Shown: positions 1 through 9,057, counted from the first letter of the stretch. The stretch: DNA of 64,000 nt from an uncultured Selenomonadales bacterium (GCA_946407015.1 CAMJML010000013.1:1-64000); one strand, 5' to 3'. Notes: generated from the sequence alone by a model not told the origin. Numbers and translations: made by a program.

Positions 1-647
1 CAACCGCCAAGGTCGGGAAGGGTGCAAACAGCCGTAATGGCAGGCCGGTTATGGCCGCAGCCGCTGCTGTGAGACGCAACTGTGTGATTGCTATTGGAGC
101 ATCCACAGGCGGCACCGAAGCTATTCAGACTGTCCTGCAAGGATTTTCGCGGGATATGCCGGGAACCGTCGTTGTTCAGCATATGCCTCCGGTATTTACC
201 GGTATGTATGCGGCTCGTCTAAACAGTACCTGTCCGGTGGAAGTCAAAGAAGCGCGCACAGGTGATCTGGTCGTGCCTGGCAGGGTCCTGCTTGCTCCAG
301 GCGATCAGCATATGCGAATCAAAAGGTTGAATGACGGCTATCGGGTGGAATGTTTTTCTGGCGATAAGGTCAATGGTCACCGCCCTTCTGTGGATATTTT
401 GTTTGAATCAGTCGCCGCGCAAGCCGGCAGCAATTCTATTGGTGTTATTTTGACCGGAATGGGGCAAGATGGTGCCAAAGGCTTGCTGGCCATGCGCCGT
501 TCCGGAGCGGCAACGTTAGGTCAGGATGAGCGTTCATCCGTTGTTTATGGAATGCCTAAAGCTGCTTTTGAATTAGGGGCAGTTCAAGAACAAGCTGCCT
601 TACAGGCAATTTCGCAAAAAATTTTTTTACGGGTTCGCCAGCAATAA
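1..647 (+). CDS. cheB: Chemotaxis glutamate methylesterase CheB, C-terminal part (5' end outside window)
   Basis: CheB removes methyl groups from glutamates of chemoreceptors in the cytoplasm to reset adaptation. The frame is open from base 3 without a stop, and the first ATG (51) lies in what looks like the Asn/Gly/Lys-rich linker between receiver and catalytic domains, so the receiver domain lies left of the window. The visible part holds the whole methylesterase domain: catalytic Ser in GASTGG (about 18 residues after the ATG at 51), His in QHMPP and Asp in MGQDG, the expected triad. It ends at TAA 645-647 and is followed by a terminator, so it is the last gene of its operon, probably a chemotaxis operon. 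Identification is firm; full length and neighbours cannot be seen. Confidence 0.93.
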   Translation, partial: TAKVGKGANSRNGRPVMAAAAAVRRNCVIAIGASTGGTEAIQTVLQGFSRDMPGTVVVQHMPPVFTGMYAARLNSTCPVEVKEARTGDLVVPGRVLLAPGDQHMRIKRLNDGYRVECFSGDKVNGHRPSVDILFESVAAQAGSNSIGVILTGMGQDGAKGLLAMRRSGAATLGQDERSSVVYGMPKAAFELGAVQEQAALQAISQKIFLRVRQQ

Positions 648-658
648 ACACCTGAAAT

Positions 659-710
659 ACCAGCCCCGCACTTCCGTGATGGAACGGTTGTAAAAGGCTG
701 GTGTTTTTTA
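659..710 (+). terminator. Rho-independent terminator after cheB
   Basis: ACCAGCC at 659-665 pairs with GGCTGGT at 696-702 and is followed by a T-rich run (704-709). The 30-nt loop is long, so it is a weaker terminator than others in this window. Confidence 0.6.
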
Positions 711-793
711 TTGATTTTGTATCAAGCAGGAAAAGGCTGCCTAAAACAAGAAATGTTTACAGGAACATTTATTAGCAAAGGACGGAAGTTAAG

Positions 794-2278
794 ATGATTA
801 TTTCCCGGAAATTTTGGCTATTATGCTTGTTGTTGGCGATTCTTGGCATGTCGACTCTCCCTGCTTTTGCTGCGGATACACAGGGTCTGCTGCAGAAGGG
901 ACTTGAACAGCAAAAAAACGGGCACCATGAACAAGCCATTAAGACTTTTACAGAAGTGATTGCCCTAAGCCCTGATTTAACTGAGGCTTATTTTTACCGG
1001 GCCAATTCTTATAAGACGGTCAAGCAGTCTCAGCTAGCCCTTCAGGATTATTCTCAGGCTATTTCCCTCCAGCCGAAGTTCCACAATGCTTATGTCAATC
1101 GTGGCCTTGTTTATTTTGAGTTAACCGAGTATCAGCAGGCCATTGATGATTTTAGCGAAGCCATTGTGGTAAAGCCGACCATTCGTGATTATTTGCTGCG
1201 GGGAATGGCAAAGCACATGCTGCAGGAGTATGATGCAGCGATTGCCGATTATTCCATCATTCTTCAACGCAAACCTGATTATGCCCCTGCTTACACTGCG
1301 CGCGGCAATGCCTATGCGGCCCAGCACCGGCTTGAACAGGCTATTGCGGACTATACGAAATTGATCCTGCTCAAACCGGATAACCCAAGTGCTTATACCC
1401 AGCGGGCCGAGCTCTATGCCGAGTTGAAACAGTTTGATCTGGCGATTATGGATTATACCAGTGCTATTCATTTGAACCTGAATCATGCGCCTTACTATGT
1501 AAGCCGTGGCAAGCTTTATCAGGCCAGAGGGGATCTGGAATATGCCCTTGCCGATTTTTCCCAGGCAATTGAATTGAATCCGGCGGATCAAGAGGCTTAT
1601 AAAAACCGCGGAGCTGTTTATGCTGCCATGGGAGAACAGGCTTTAGCCAATAGTGATCAGGTTAAGGCCAGGGAACTGTCTGTTAAAGCCGACAGCCGGG
1701 TTCATATGATTCGTGGTATTTTGTTTGAGCTGGACCAAAAATACGATCAAGCGATTGAGGAATATACGGCGGCTATTGAGTTAAGCCCCAATGACGCCAG
1801 TTTCTATATTGTCCGGGCTAATGCTTATGACAGCAGTGAAGAAAAGCGGGAGCTGGCTTTGGCCGACTATAATAAAGCCATTGAACTGGAGCCCGACCAA
1901 CCCAGTCATTATTACGACCGCTCCGTGCACTATTATCATGCGGCTCAATATGAGCTTGCTTTACAGGATGCCAATGAGGCTTTGAAGCTTGACCCTAATT
2001 TTGCCCATGCTTTTAATTCCCGGGGGAACATCTATGCCGTTCAGGGCCAATATGATAAGGCGCTGCGTGAGTTTGAAAAAACATTGGAACTGATGCCGGA
2101 CAGCTTTTCTCCACTGTTCAACCTGGCCCAGGTCTATGAGTTGATGAATAAAAAGAAAGAAGCCACATTCTATTATGAACAGGCTGCTCAAGTGATGCGT
2201 CAGGCGGATGATGAATCCAGAACCAAGCTCAAAGCCCGGTTGAACGGGGATTGGGACAGCCAAAAAGAGTGGATTTAG
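794..2278 (+). CDS. Exported tetratricopeptide repeat (TPR) protein
   Basis: A 494-residue protein with an N-terminal signal peptide (hydrophobic stretch to about residue 24, AFA-A cleavage site), followed almost entirely by about a dozen TPR units of 34 residues with the usual pattern AYxxRGxxYxxxxxxxxAIxDYxxAIxLxP. TPR arrays are protein-protein interaction scaffolds, so it probably works outside the cytoplasmic membrane, in the periplasm or on the cell envelope, binding a partner that cannot be named. There is no catalytic motif. The start at ATG 794 has an upstream purine-rich AAGGACGGAAG. It is monocistronic, with terminators on both sides. An inverted repeat AAATGTT/AACATTT (751-770) sits in the promoter region and could bind a regulator. 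Confidence 0.85.
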   Translation: MIISRKFWLLCLLLAILGMSTLPAFAADTQGLLQKGLEQQKNGHHEQAIKTFTEVIALSPDLTEAYFYRANSYKTVKQSQLALQDYSQAISLQPKFHNAYVNRGLVYFELTEYQQAIDDFSEAIVVKPTIRDYLLRGMAKHMLQEYDAAIADYSIILQRKPDYAPAYTARGNAYAAQHRLEQAIADYTKLILLKPDNPSAYTQRAELYAELKQFDLAIMDYTSAIHLNLNHAPYYVSRGKLYQARGDLEYALADFSQAIELNPADQEAYKNRGAVYAAMGEQALANSDQVKARELSVKADSRVHMIRGILFELDQKYDQAIEEYTAAIELSPNDASFYIVRANAYDSSEEKRELALADYNKAIELEPDQPSHYYDRSVHYYHAAQYELALQDANEALKLDPNFAHAFNSRGNIYAVQGQYDKALREFEKTLELMPDSFSPLFNLAQVYELMNKKKEATFYYEQAAQVMRQADDESRTKLKARLNGDWDSQKEWI

Positions 2279-2318
2279 AGATACCTGTTTTTAGAGGCAG
2301 GCCAATGCCAAATTTAAA

Positions 2319-2369
2319 AGGAACAAAAAAATGTCTGTACCAATTCGGTACAGACATTTTTTTGTTCCT
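2319..2369. terminator. Perfect long hairpin, bidirectional terminator
   Basis: Two perfectly complementary 23-base arms (2319-2341 and 2347-2369) enclose a 5-nt loop, with A-run and T-run flanks inside the arms. It ends the TPR gene and isolates the T-box operon from upstream transcription. Confidence 0.85.
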
Positions 2370-2413
2370 CAGAAAGAACTTTACAACTTAACACATTTTT
2401 TATATCGTGTATA

Positions 2414-2442
2414 TTGACAAAACACTAAGGTGCTGTAATAAT
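2414..2442 (+). promoter_or_regulatory. Sigma-A promoter of the liv operon
   Basis: TTGACA at 2414-2419 and TAATAA(T) at 2436-2442 are separated by about 16 bases. Transcription would start near 2448 and enter the T-box leader. Confidence 0.6.
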
Positions 2443-2529
2443 AGATAACATATACATGAGCGCTTGTCGTAGTCATGGTGATGCGATCTATTTAGGAATT
2501 CATAATCAAGCACATGAAAAGTAATGATT

Positions 2530-2781
2530 GGGATAAAGACAGCAAACTGGTATGCCAAGAGAGTCGGCGGTTGGTGCGAGCCGGTGCAGCGGTTGTTGTT
2601 GAACTCACCCAGGAACTCTTTGTCTGAAATGTATACTGCATTCTACAATAATGTATACATTAGGCCAAAGCGCTTACCGGCGTTACCGGGTGATCTGGAA
2701 GTACGGATCAATAAGTATAATGTAGGGTGGTACCGCGTATGTCGCCCCTACTGAACAGTGGCTGTTCAGTAGGGGCTTTTT
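2530..2781 (+). ncRNA. T-box riboswitch (tRNA-sensing leader), probable leucine specificity
   Basis: The hallmark T-box sequence AGGGTGGTACCGCG is at 2724-2737, with a TGGT able to pair with the acceptor end of an uncharged tRNA whose discriminator base is A. Stem I features precede it: AGAGAG followed by the GGTTGGTGCGAGCC-like distal loop (2559-2585). The 3' side of stem I carries GAA-CTC-A at 2601-2607, which reads as a specifier loop with codon CTC (Leu). The leader ends in a strong terminator, arms 2744-2758 and 2762-2776 followed by T5 (2777-2781). Uncharged tRNA would favour the antiterminator and switch on the transporter genes downstream. The T-box identity is very secure; the specifier codon is a reading by eye. 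Confidence 0.93.
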
Positions 2782-2823
2782 GCATTCTGAAAAAACAAAT
2801 CAAGGAGCATGGAGGGAAAGAAC

Positions 2824-3984
2824 ATGATTTCAATGAGAAAATCTATGAAAAAATTTGGTGCGGCTGCGCTGGCTATGTTGTTTACAGTCACTGCGGCAGG
2901 CTGTGGCGGCGGTTCTACTTCAACACAAGGAGGAACGGCAGCAGGCGGTACGGCCAAGATCGGTGTTGTATCGTATTTAAGCGGCGGGGGGGCTGCCTAT
3001 GGGGAGGCCATTCGCCAAGGCTTGGAACTGGCCCGGGATGAAATTAACGCCAAGGGCAAAGTGAAAATTGAACTGGTGATTGAGGACTCCAAAGGCGAAA
3101 AAAATGAAGCCATTAATGCCACCAATAAGCTTATCCACAAAGATAATGTTGTGGCTATTGTCGGACCAACGTTAAGCGGTGAAATGTTTGCCGTCGGTCC
3201 AATTGCCAGTCAGGCCGGAGTATCCATAATGGGGACTTCCACCACAGCCGAAGGCATAACCGATATCGGCAATACCGTTTTCCGGAATTCACTGCCCGAA
3301 TCCTTAGCCATCCCGCCGGCCGTGAAAAAAGCTAAAGAAAAATTCGGCCTGAAAAAAGTAGCCATTATGTATTCCAATAATAACGATTTTGCCGTATCAG
3401 GGTTTAAAACGTTTGAAAAAGCCATTAAAGAAAATGGCATGGAAATTGTCACGACAGAAACGTTTGCGGATAAAGATACCGACTTTTCGGCGCAATTGAC
3501 TAAGATTGCCTCGCTTCAACCGGATGCCATCATGGTGGCCGGCTTGTATCAGGAGGCGGCACTGATTCTTAAAAAAGCACGTGAAATTGGCTTAAATGTT
3601 CCCGTGGTCGGCAATAACGGTTTTAATTCGCCGCAATTGATCAAAGCTGCCGGCAGTGCTGCCGAAGGGGCTATTGTAGCCAGTCCTTGGTATCCTGGCA
3701 AAGACGATGCCACTGTCAAGAATTTTATTGCCGCCTACAAAGCGAAATATAATAAAGAACCGGATCAATTTGCCGCGCAAGCCTATGATGCCTTATATAT
3801 CATTGCCGACGCGCTGGAAAAAGCCGGTACTACCAGTGATGTGAAAAAAGTGCGGGATAGCTTGGCTGCTGTCAAGGACTTCCACGGAGTTACCGGTAAC
3901 TTTGCCTTTGACGCCAACCGCAATCCAGCGATGGATGTGACGGTGCTGATCGTAAAAGACGGTAAATTTACCGAATTGAAATAA
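2824..3984 (+). CDS. livJ: Branched-chain amino acid ABC transporter, substrate-binding lipoprotein
   Basis: This receptor captures leucine, isoleucine, valine or a related amino acid outside the membrane and delivers it to LivHM. The 386-residue product starts with a lipoprotein signal peptide (lipobox TAAGC, lipidated Cys near residue 28), then a Gly/Ser/Thr linker and a type I periplasmic-binding fold of the LIV family (KIGVVSYLSGGGAAYG; substrate-contact region around TSTTAEG). The start is put at ATG 2824, not 2809, because GGAGGG at 2811-2816 lies seven bases before it. It is the first gene of livJHMGF and is transcribed through the T-box leader, which ties the operon to amino acid starvation and supports leucine or another branched-chain amino acid as substrate. 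Confidence 0.92.
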   Translation: MISMRKSMKKFGAAALAMLFTVTAAGCGGGSTSTQGGTAAGGTAKIGVVSYLSGGGAAYGEAIRQGLELARDEINAKGKVKIELVIEDSKGEKNEAINATNKLIHKDNVVAIVGPTLSGEMFAVGPIASQAGVSIMGTSTTAEGITDIGNTVFRNSLPESLAIPPAVKKAKEKFGLKKVAIMYSNNNDFAVSGFKTFEKAIKENGMEIVTTETFADKDTDFSAQLTKIASLQPDAIMVAGLYQEAALILKKAREIGLNVPVVGNNGFNSPQLIKAAGSAAEGAIVASPWYPGKDDATVKNFIAAYKAKYNKEPDQFAAQAYDALYIIADALEKAGTTSDVKKVRDSLAAVKDFHGVTGNFAFDANRNPAMDVTVLIVKDGKFTELK

Positions 3985-4011
3985 TAACGCATCAGGAAAG
4001 GAGTGAACAGC

Positions 4012-4893
4012 GTGCTTTTGCAGCAAGTAGTCAATGGCCTCACGTTAGGCAGTACTTACGCAATTATCGCTTTAGGATATACGCTGATCTTTGGCGTACT
4101 CAATATTGTCAATATGGCTCACGGCGAAATTTTTATGATCGGGGCTTTTGTCGGCTTGATGCTGGTGACCAAGCTGCAGACCGGTATCTTTACCGCTCTG
4201 GCCGGAGCGATGCTCACCGGCGCTGTGCTGGGATATCTGCTGGAACGGATTGCGCTGCGCCCGCTGCGCCGCCGGGAGGTATCTCATTTAGCTCCACTGA
4301 TCAGTACGATTGGTGTCTCCATCTTTCTTGAAAGTTTAGCCTTGAAAATTTTCGGACCACAGGCTCAGTCTTTTCCGCCTGTTTTTTCAGGGCAGCTATT
4401 TGAACTGGGAACGTTAAAAATCTCAATCATTCAAATTGTTATCTTAGCGGTATCTTTCGGGCTTATGATTGCCTTGCGGTTTTGGCTGGCAAAAACCAAG
4501 ATGGGAAAATCCATCCGGGCTACAGCTGAAAATCTGGAGACAGCGGGACTGCTGGGCGTCAATACCAGCCAGGTAATTATTGTTACCGTTATGCTGGCTT
4601 CAGGATTAGGTTCAGTTGCCGGTGTGCTGGTGGGATTAGCCTTCAATGCGGTTGAGCCTACCATGGGAATTACCATGGGCTTTAAAGGGCTGGCTGTCCT
4701 GATTTTAGGCGGCCTGGGCAATATCACCGGTGCTATGGTTGGCGGCCTGCTGTTAGGCATTGCCGAAGTATTCAGTGTTGCCTATGGTGAATCTTCTTAC
4801 CGGGAAGCGGTGGCTTTCGGTTTGATTATCATTTTGTTATTTATCCGTCCTCAAGGCTTATTTGGCAGTGGGTCGGCACAAGGGGGCAGGTAA
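4012..4893 (+). CDS. livH: Branched-chain amino acid ABC transporter permease LivH
   Basis: One of the two membrane subunits that form the translocation path for branched-chain amino acids. The product has about eight hydrophobic segments, the family opening LLQQVVNGLTLGSTYA, and the permease loop near the centre (ATAENLETAGLLGVN) that contacts the ATPases. GTG 4012 is preferred over GTG 4003 because the ribosome site AGGAAAGGAG (3994-4002) would otherwise touch the start codon, and because family members begin at this point. It is 293 residues, typical for LivH. It follows livJ by 27 bases and is followed by livM after one base. Confidence 0.92.
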   Translation: MLLQQVVNGLTLGSTYAIIALGYTLIFGVLNIVNMAHGEIFMIGAFVGLMLVTKLQTGIFTALAGAMLTGAVLGYLLERIALRPLRRREVSHLAPLISTIGVSIFLESLALKIFGPQAQSFPPVFSGQLFELGTLKISIIQIVILAVSFGLMIALRFWLAKTKMGKSIRATAENLETAGLLGVNTSQVIIVTVMLASGLGSVAGVLVGLAFNAVEPTMGITMGFKGLAVLILGGLGNITGAMVGGLLLGIAEVFSVAYGESSYREAVAFGLIIILLFIRPQGLFGSGSAQGGR

Positions 4894-4894
4894 C

Positions 4895-5872
4895 GTGGAC
4901 CAGTGGTTAAATCCTTATTATTTGCAGATTGTCATGTTTATGTTGATCAATGCCATGTTGGGAATCAGTATTTACTTTACGCTGGCTACCGGCCAGTTAT
5001 CCTTGGGAAATGCGGGCTTTATGAGCGTGGGGGCCTATACTTCGGCCCTGTTATCGTTAAAAGCCGGACTGCCGCTGTATTTGTCCATCCCGGCAGGCGG
5101 AGTGGCGGCTTGTGTGCTGGCAGCCGTCATTGGTATTCCGGCCACCAGATTGCAGGGGATTTACTTAGCTATTGCCACACTGGGATTTGGTGAAGTGGTG
5201 CGGGTCATTATCTTAAATATGAAAGTTACCAATGGAGCACTAGGCCTTTCCGGAATTCCCGCTTTAAGTGTTCAAATCGGCAAGCAGCTCAATTCCTTGG
5301 GACTGGGGAGCGGCTTAGGCGGCATAACGGTGCAGCAGTTAAGCAATCTGAGTGTTATTGGCTTACTCGCTTTGGTCGTCATCTTCCTGGTTTTCTTTGC
5401 GCTGCGGCTGCGTCACTCACGGCTAGGCCGGGCCTTTGCCGCGATTAAAGATGATGAGCATGCGGCCGAGGTGACCGGTGTCGATACGGTCCGCTATAAA
5501 TTGCTGGCTTTCTTTATGAGTGCTTTCGTCGCAGGCATTGCCGGTGCGCTGGCCGCTCATATTACCTTTTATATTGGTCCGAAGGATTTTTCCTATCACC
5601 GGGCGGTAGAAATATTGCTGTTTGCAGTGTTGGGAGGCGGCAATGTGATTTGGGGTCCGCTGTTGGGAGCGGGAATTCTCACCTTACTGCCTGAGCTCTT
5701 AAGAACGGTTGCCGATTACCGGGAAATGATTTACGGGGGAATTTTGGTTATCATGATGATTTTCCGGCCCCAGGGATTGATCAGTGAAGAAACGCTGCGG
5801 TTATGGCGTTCTAAACTGTTTCCGGCTGCGAAAACCGAGCAGGAAGCTGTGGCGAGGAGGTCGGCAGGATGA
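4895..5872 (+). CDS. livM: Branched-chain amino acid ABC transporter permease LivM
   Basis: The second membrane subunit of the LIV importer. It is hydrophobic throughout with about nine to ten segments, LivM signatures TGQLSLGNAGFMSVGAY and GAYTSALL in the first third, and the coupling loop AIKDDEHAAEVTGVD near residue 200. GTG 4895 is chosen: AGGGGGCAGG (4881-4890) lies just upstream and the alternative in-frame ATG at 4862 would overlap livH by 32 bases. This gives 325 residues. The 3' end overlaps livG by four bases, a sign of translational coupling. Confidence 0.91.
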   Translation: MDQWLNPYYLQIVMFMLINAMLGISIYFTLATGQLSLGNAGFMSVGAYTSALLSLKAGLPLYLSIPAGGVAACVLAAVIGIPATRLQGIYLAIATLGFGEVVRVIILNMKVTNGALGLSGIPALSVQIGKQLNSLGLGSGLGGITVQQLSNLSVIGLLALVVIFLVFFALRLRHSRLGRAFAAIKDDEHAAEVTGVDTVRYKLLAFFMSAFVAGIAGALAAHITFYIGPKDFSYHRAVEILLFAVLGGGNVIWGPLLGAGILTLLPELLRTVADYREMIYGGILVIMMIFRPQGLISEETLRLWRSKLFPAAKTEQEAVARRSAG

Positions 5873-6630
5873 TGTTGGCACTGAAACAGGTAGGAAAGAA
5901 TTTTGGCGGCCTGGCAGCTTTGGCCGGAATCAGTTTTGAAGTGCACGGCGGCGAAATCCTGGGGATTATCGGCCCCAATGGCGCTGGAAAAACCACGTTG
6001 TTCAATTTAATTACCGGGGTGATGTCCCCCAGTCAGGGGGATATTGTTTTCCGGGAGAAATCCATTGTGGGCACTAGACCACACCAAATTACCCAATTAG
6101 GGATTGCCCGCACCTTCCAAAACATCCGTCTGTTTGGCAATTTGTCGGCGCTCGAGAATGTCATGGTTGGCATGCATTGCCGGACGCAGGCCGGATTGTG
6201 GCAAGGGCTGTGGCGTACGGGAAAGCAACGCCAGGAAGAGGCAGACATCAGGGAAAAGGCTTTGGCTATGTTAGCGCTTACCGGGATTGCCGATGTGAGC
6301 CAGGCGTTGGCCGGCTCGCTGCCCTATGGGAAGCAGCGGCGATTGGAGATTGCCCGGGCCCTGGCTGCCGACCCGGAAATTATTTTACTGGATGAACCGG
6401 CAGCCGGCATGAATGAAAGCGAAACCGATGATTTAAAACAACTGGTTGCCAGGATTAGAGATCTAGGCAAGGCTGTCGTCCTGATTGAGCATGATATTCA
6501 GTTAATGATGACCCTTTGTGACCGCATTGTTGTCTTAAATTTCGGGCAAAAAATTGCTGAGGGGGATCCGGCAAGCATTCAGGCCAATCCCGCGGTTATT
6601 GAAGCTTATTTAGGGAAGGAGGAAGGCTGA
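5869..6630 (+). CDS. livG: Branched-chain amino acid ABC transporter ATPase LivG
   Basis: Cytoplasmic ATPase of the LIV importer, 253 residues. It shows the Walker A GPNGAGKTT, the Q-loop, an ABC signature of the LivG type (YGKQRRLEIARAL, lacking the usual LSGGQ as in the family), Walker B IILLDEPAAGM and the switch His in IEHD. The Met-Asn-Glu after Walker B is typical of LivG. It begins inside the livM stop (ATGATG at 5869-5874; either ATG may be used) and its stop overlaps the livF start, so the five liv genes form one unit. Confidence 0.93.
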   Translation: MMLALKQVGKNFGGLAALAGISFEVHGGEILGIIGPNGAGKTTLFNLITGVMSPSQGDIVFREKSIVGTRPHQITQLGIARTFQNIRLFGNLSALENVMVGMHCRTQAGLWQGLWRTGKQRQEEADIREKALAMLALTGIADVSQALAGSLPYGKQRRLEIARALAADPEIILLDEPAAGMNESETDDLKQLVARIRDLGKAVVLIEHDIQLMMTLCDRIVVLNFGQKIAEGDPASIQANPAVIEAYLGKEEG

Positions 6631-7343
6631 TGCTGAGCATTCGGCAACTAGTGGCCGGCTACGGCAGTATTACGGCTCTTAAATCCATTGATCTGACCGT
6701 TCCGGAAGGTTCGATCGTTTCTTTGATCGGAGCAAACGGCGCTGGTAAAACGACGACCATGAAAACCATTATGGGCCTCATTCGGCCAACTTCCGGCGAA
6801 ATTTGCTTCCAGGATCAGAATATCACCGGCCAGCCGGTGCATCAGGTCGTCAGCAAAGGTGTTTCTCTTGTCCCGGAAGGACGCAGTATCTTATCTCAAA
6901 TGTCGGTACTCGAGAATTTGGAAATGGGGGCTTATTTGCGGCGGGACCGGGAGGTGCAGCATGATTTACAAAAAGTATTTCAGCGCTTTCCGATTTTGGA
7001 AGAAAGAAAGCAACAATTAGGCGGGACGCTTTCCGGCGGTCAGCAGCAAATGCTGGCTATCGGCAGGGCGTTAATGGCCAGACCGAAACTGCTGCTGCTG
7101 GATGAACCTTCCATGGGCTTGGCACCGCTGGTGGTTGCTGAAATTTTTAAGGTCATTCAAGAAATCAATCAGGAGGGAACTACCATCCTGCTGGTTGAAC
7201 AAAATGTCCGGCAAGCCTTGAAAATTGCCCACTATGCGTACGTGTTGGAAACAGGGCGCATGGTACTGCATGGACCGGCTGATGCAGTAGCCAATGATCC
7301 CAAGATTTTGGAAGCTTATCTTGGCGGCCGGCGGGTAGGTTGA
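6630..7343 (+). CDS. livF: Branched-chain amino acid ABC transporter ATPase LivF
   Basis: Second ATPase of the LIV importer, 237 residues, forming a heterodimer with LivG. Walker A is GANGAGKTT, the signature is LSGGQQQML, Walker B is LLLLDEPSMGLAP and the switch residue lies in LLVEQN, which with the SMGLAP run is characteristic of LivF. Translation starts at ATG 6630, overlapping the livG stop by one base, with GGAAGGAGGAAG just upstream. It is the last gene of the T-box operon. Confidence 0.93.
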   Translation: MLSIRQLVAGYGSITALKSIDLTVPEGSIVSLIGANGAGKTTTMKTIMGLIRPTSGEICFQDQNITGQPVHQVVSKGVSLVPEGRSILSQMSVLENLEMGAYLRRDREVQHDLQKVFQRFPILEERKQQLGGTLSGGQQQMLAIGRALMARPKLLLLDEPSMGLAPLVVAEIFKVIQEINQEGTTILLVEQNVRQALKIAHYAYVLETGRMVLHGPADAVANDPKILEAYLGGRRVG

Positions 7344-7447
7344 TTGGTGCATTGTGATTCTTGCTGAAAAATACTGTGTTGATTTGTGGATCGTGTCTAT
7401 AGACGGGTGCTCTTGCCCATGCTATGATGAAGATAAATAACAGACTA

Positions 7448-7500
7448 AAAGCAATGGCGCTTATACAGCCCGTCAAGGGATTGGATAAGCGTTTTGCTTT
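7448..7500 (+). other. Two-part hairpin in the aldehyde dehydrogenase leader
   Basis: AAAGCAA (7448-7454) pairs with TTGCTTT (7494-7500), and inside it CGCTTAT (7458-7464) pairs with ATAAGCG (7485-7491). It lies 22 bases before the next start codon. It could be the terminator of livF (the T-run is short and internal) or a 5' leader structure. A TATGAT -10-like box at 7423-7428 suggests a separate promoter upstream. Confidence 0.4.
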
Positions 7501-7522
7501 GGTATGAAACCAGGAGGACAGC

Positions 7523-8938
7523 ATGCGCGAATATGGCTTGTTTATCAATGGAGAGTGGATGGTAACAGAGGAAAAGTGCGCGGTTATGCATAAGGCAACA
7601 GGTGAGGCGGTTGCAATGGTTTCGGTTGCGGGGAAACAGGAAGTGACCGCAGCGGTAAGTGCTGCTGAGACTGCTTTTAAAACAATTAAAATGGAACCTT
7701 ACCAACGCTACGAGATTCTCATGAAAGCCAGCCAATTGCTGATCAAGAATTTGCAGCAAATGGCTGAAACGCTCAGCATGGAAGTAGGGAAGCCGATTAA
7801 AGAAGCCTTTGCGGAAGTTCGCCGGGCAGAGCAGACCTTGCTGCTTTCAGCTGAGGAAGCCAAACGGATGACCGGTGAGATGGTTCCACTGCAGGGAGCT
7901 CCGGGCTGTGGCAAACGCTGGGCGTTTACTGTCAGACAGCCGGTTGGGGTTGTTTGCGCGATCACTCCGTTTAACTTTCCGCTTAATTTATCCTGCCATA
8001 AAATCGGTCCGGCCTTGGCTGCCGGTAACTCGGTGGTTTATAAACCGGCTTCCACCACCCCGCTATCTGCTGTGCTGCTATGTGAAATATTTGCTGAAGC
8101 CGGTTTGCCGCAAGGTTACCTGAATTTAGTCACCGGCTCGGGTGCTAAGCTTGGCCGCTACTTAACCGAAGAGCAGCGGATCGGCTTTTATAGTTTTACC
8201 GGCAGTCCGGCGGTCGGCAAAAGCCTGCTGCAAAATACGGGCATGCGCCGGGTCGCTTTGGAGCTAGGCTCCAACTCGGCCAATATTGTGCACCATGATG
8301 CCAATATCAAAGCAGCAGCTGAAGCTTGCGCCCGCTATGCTTTTGCCAATGCCGGCCAGGTTTGTATTTCTTGCCAGCGGGTCTATGTACACCGGCAGGT
8401 TTATGAGGAATTTTGTGCCAAGGCTGTTGCTTATACCCAGAAGCTGGTGGTAGGCAACCCGCTGGAACCGGATACCGACATTGGCCCAATGATTAGCGAG
8501 CAAGAGGCTGAGCGGGCCGAGGAATGGGTAAAAGAAGCCGTGGCGCAGGGAGCCGGCATACTGACTGGAGGAAAGCGCCGCAACGCTTGGTTTGAGCCTA
8601 CCATCATGACCCATGTGCAGCCGCAGATGAAAGTGGTTTGCCAGGAAATCTTTGCCCCGGTGTTCTCCATCGTGCCTTATGAGGATATTCAGGAGGCGAT
8701 TCAGTTTGTCAATGATTCGGTTTATGGCCTGCAGGCCGGTGTATTTACCAATTCGATGGATATTGCCAAACAGTGTGCCCTGCAGCTCGAAGTCGGCGGG
8801 GTTATGATTAATGACGGAGCCACTTTCCGGACCGATAATATGCCTTATGGCGGAATTAAGGACAGTGGCCTGGGCAAAGAAGGCCCTCAATATGCCGTAC
8901 GGGAAATGACCGAGGAAAAACTAATTGTCTTTGCCTAA
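7523..8938 (+). CDS. NAD(P)-dependent aldehyde dehydrogenase
   Basis: A 471-residue member of the aldehyde dehydrogenase superfamily that oxidises an aldehyde to the acid in the cytoplasm. Seen directly: the Asn of the oxyanion hole in TPFNFPLN, cofactor-binding KPAS, FTGSPAVGK, the general-base Glu in LELGSN, the catalytic Cys in GQVCIS and the EIFAPV motif. The overall pattern resembles lactaldehyde/succinate-semialdehyde type enzymes rather than the CoA-acylating MmsA type found twice further on. It stands alone between the liv operon and a convergent acetyltransferase gene, so context does not give the substrate. The start has AGGAGG ten bases upstream. Confidence 0.88.
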   Translation: MREYGLFINGEWMVTEEKCAVMHKATGEAVAMVSVAGKQEVTAAVSAAETAFKTIKMEPYQRYEILMKASQLLIKNLQQMAETLSMEVGKPIKEAFAEVRRAEQTLLLSAEEAKRMTGEMVPLQGAPGCGKRWAFTVRQPVGVVCAITPFNFPLNLSCHKIGPALAAGNSVVYKPASTTPLSAVLLCEIFAEAGLPQGYLNLVTGSGAKLGRYLTEEQRIGFYSFTGSPAVGKSLLQNTGMRRVALELGSNSANIVHHDANIKAAAEACARYAFANAGQVCISCQRVYVHRQVYEEFCAKAVAYTQKLVVGNPLEPDTDIGPMISEQEAERAEEWVKEAVAQGAGILTGGKRRNAWFEPTIMTHVQPQMKVVCQEIFAPVFSIVPYEDIQEAIQFVNDSVYGLQAGVFTNSMDIAKQCALQLEVGGVMINDGATFRTDNMPYGGIKDSGLGKEGPQYAVREMTEEKLIVFA

Positions 8939-9011
8939 AGACCGGCATTGGCAGAGTGAGCGCTGGCTGGGCAGTCACGATGGTTTTTAATCTGTCAGCC
9001 TGTTCAATAAA

Positions 9012-9056
9012 GCTGCCAGCTTGTGAACTTTTTTAACTCACAGGCTGGCAGCCTTT
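9012..9056. terminator. Terminator shared by convergent genes
   Basis: Fifteen-base arms at 9012-9026 and 9038-9052 (one G-T wobble) enclose a loop with T6. They lie between the convergent aldehyde dehydrogenase and acetyltransferase genes, so the structure can serve both strands. Confidence 0.75.
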
Positions 9057-9057
9057 G

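Noticed and set aside
2524-3041. Two short plus-strand open frames (2524-2754 and 2727-3041)
   Set aside because: They lie in the T-box leader and livJ start; the RNA structure explains the sequence and neither has a ribosome site.
8264-8890. 208-codon open frame on the minus strand opposite the aldehyde dehydrogenase gene
   Set aside because: The plus-strand gene is motif-complete; the shadow frame has no recognisable domain or ribosome site.
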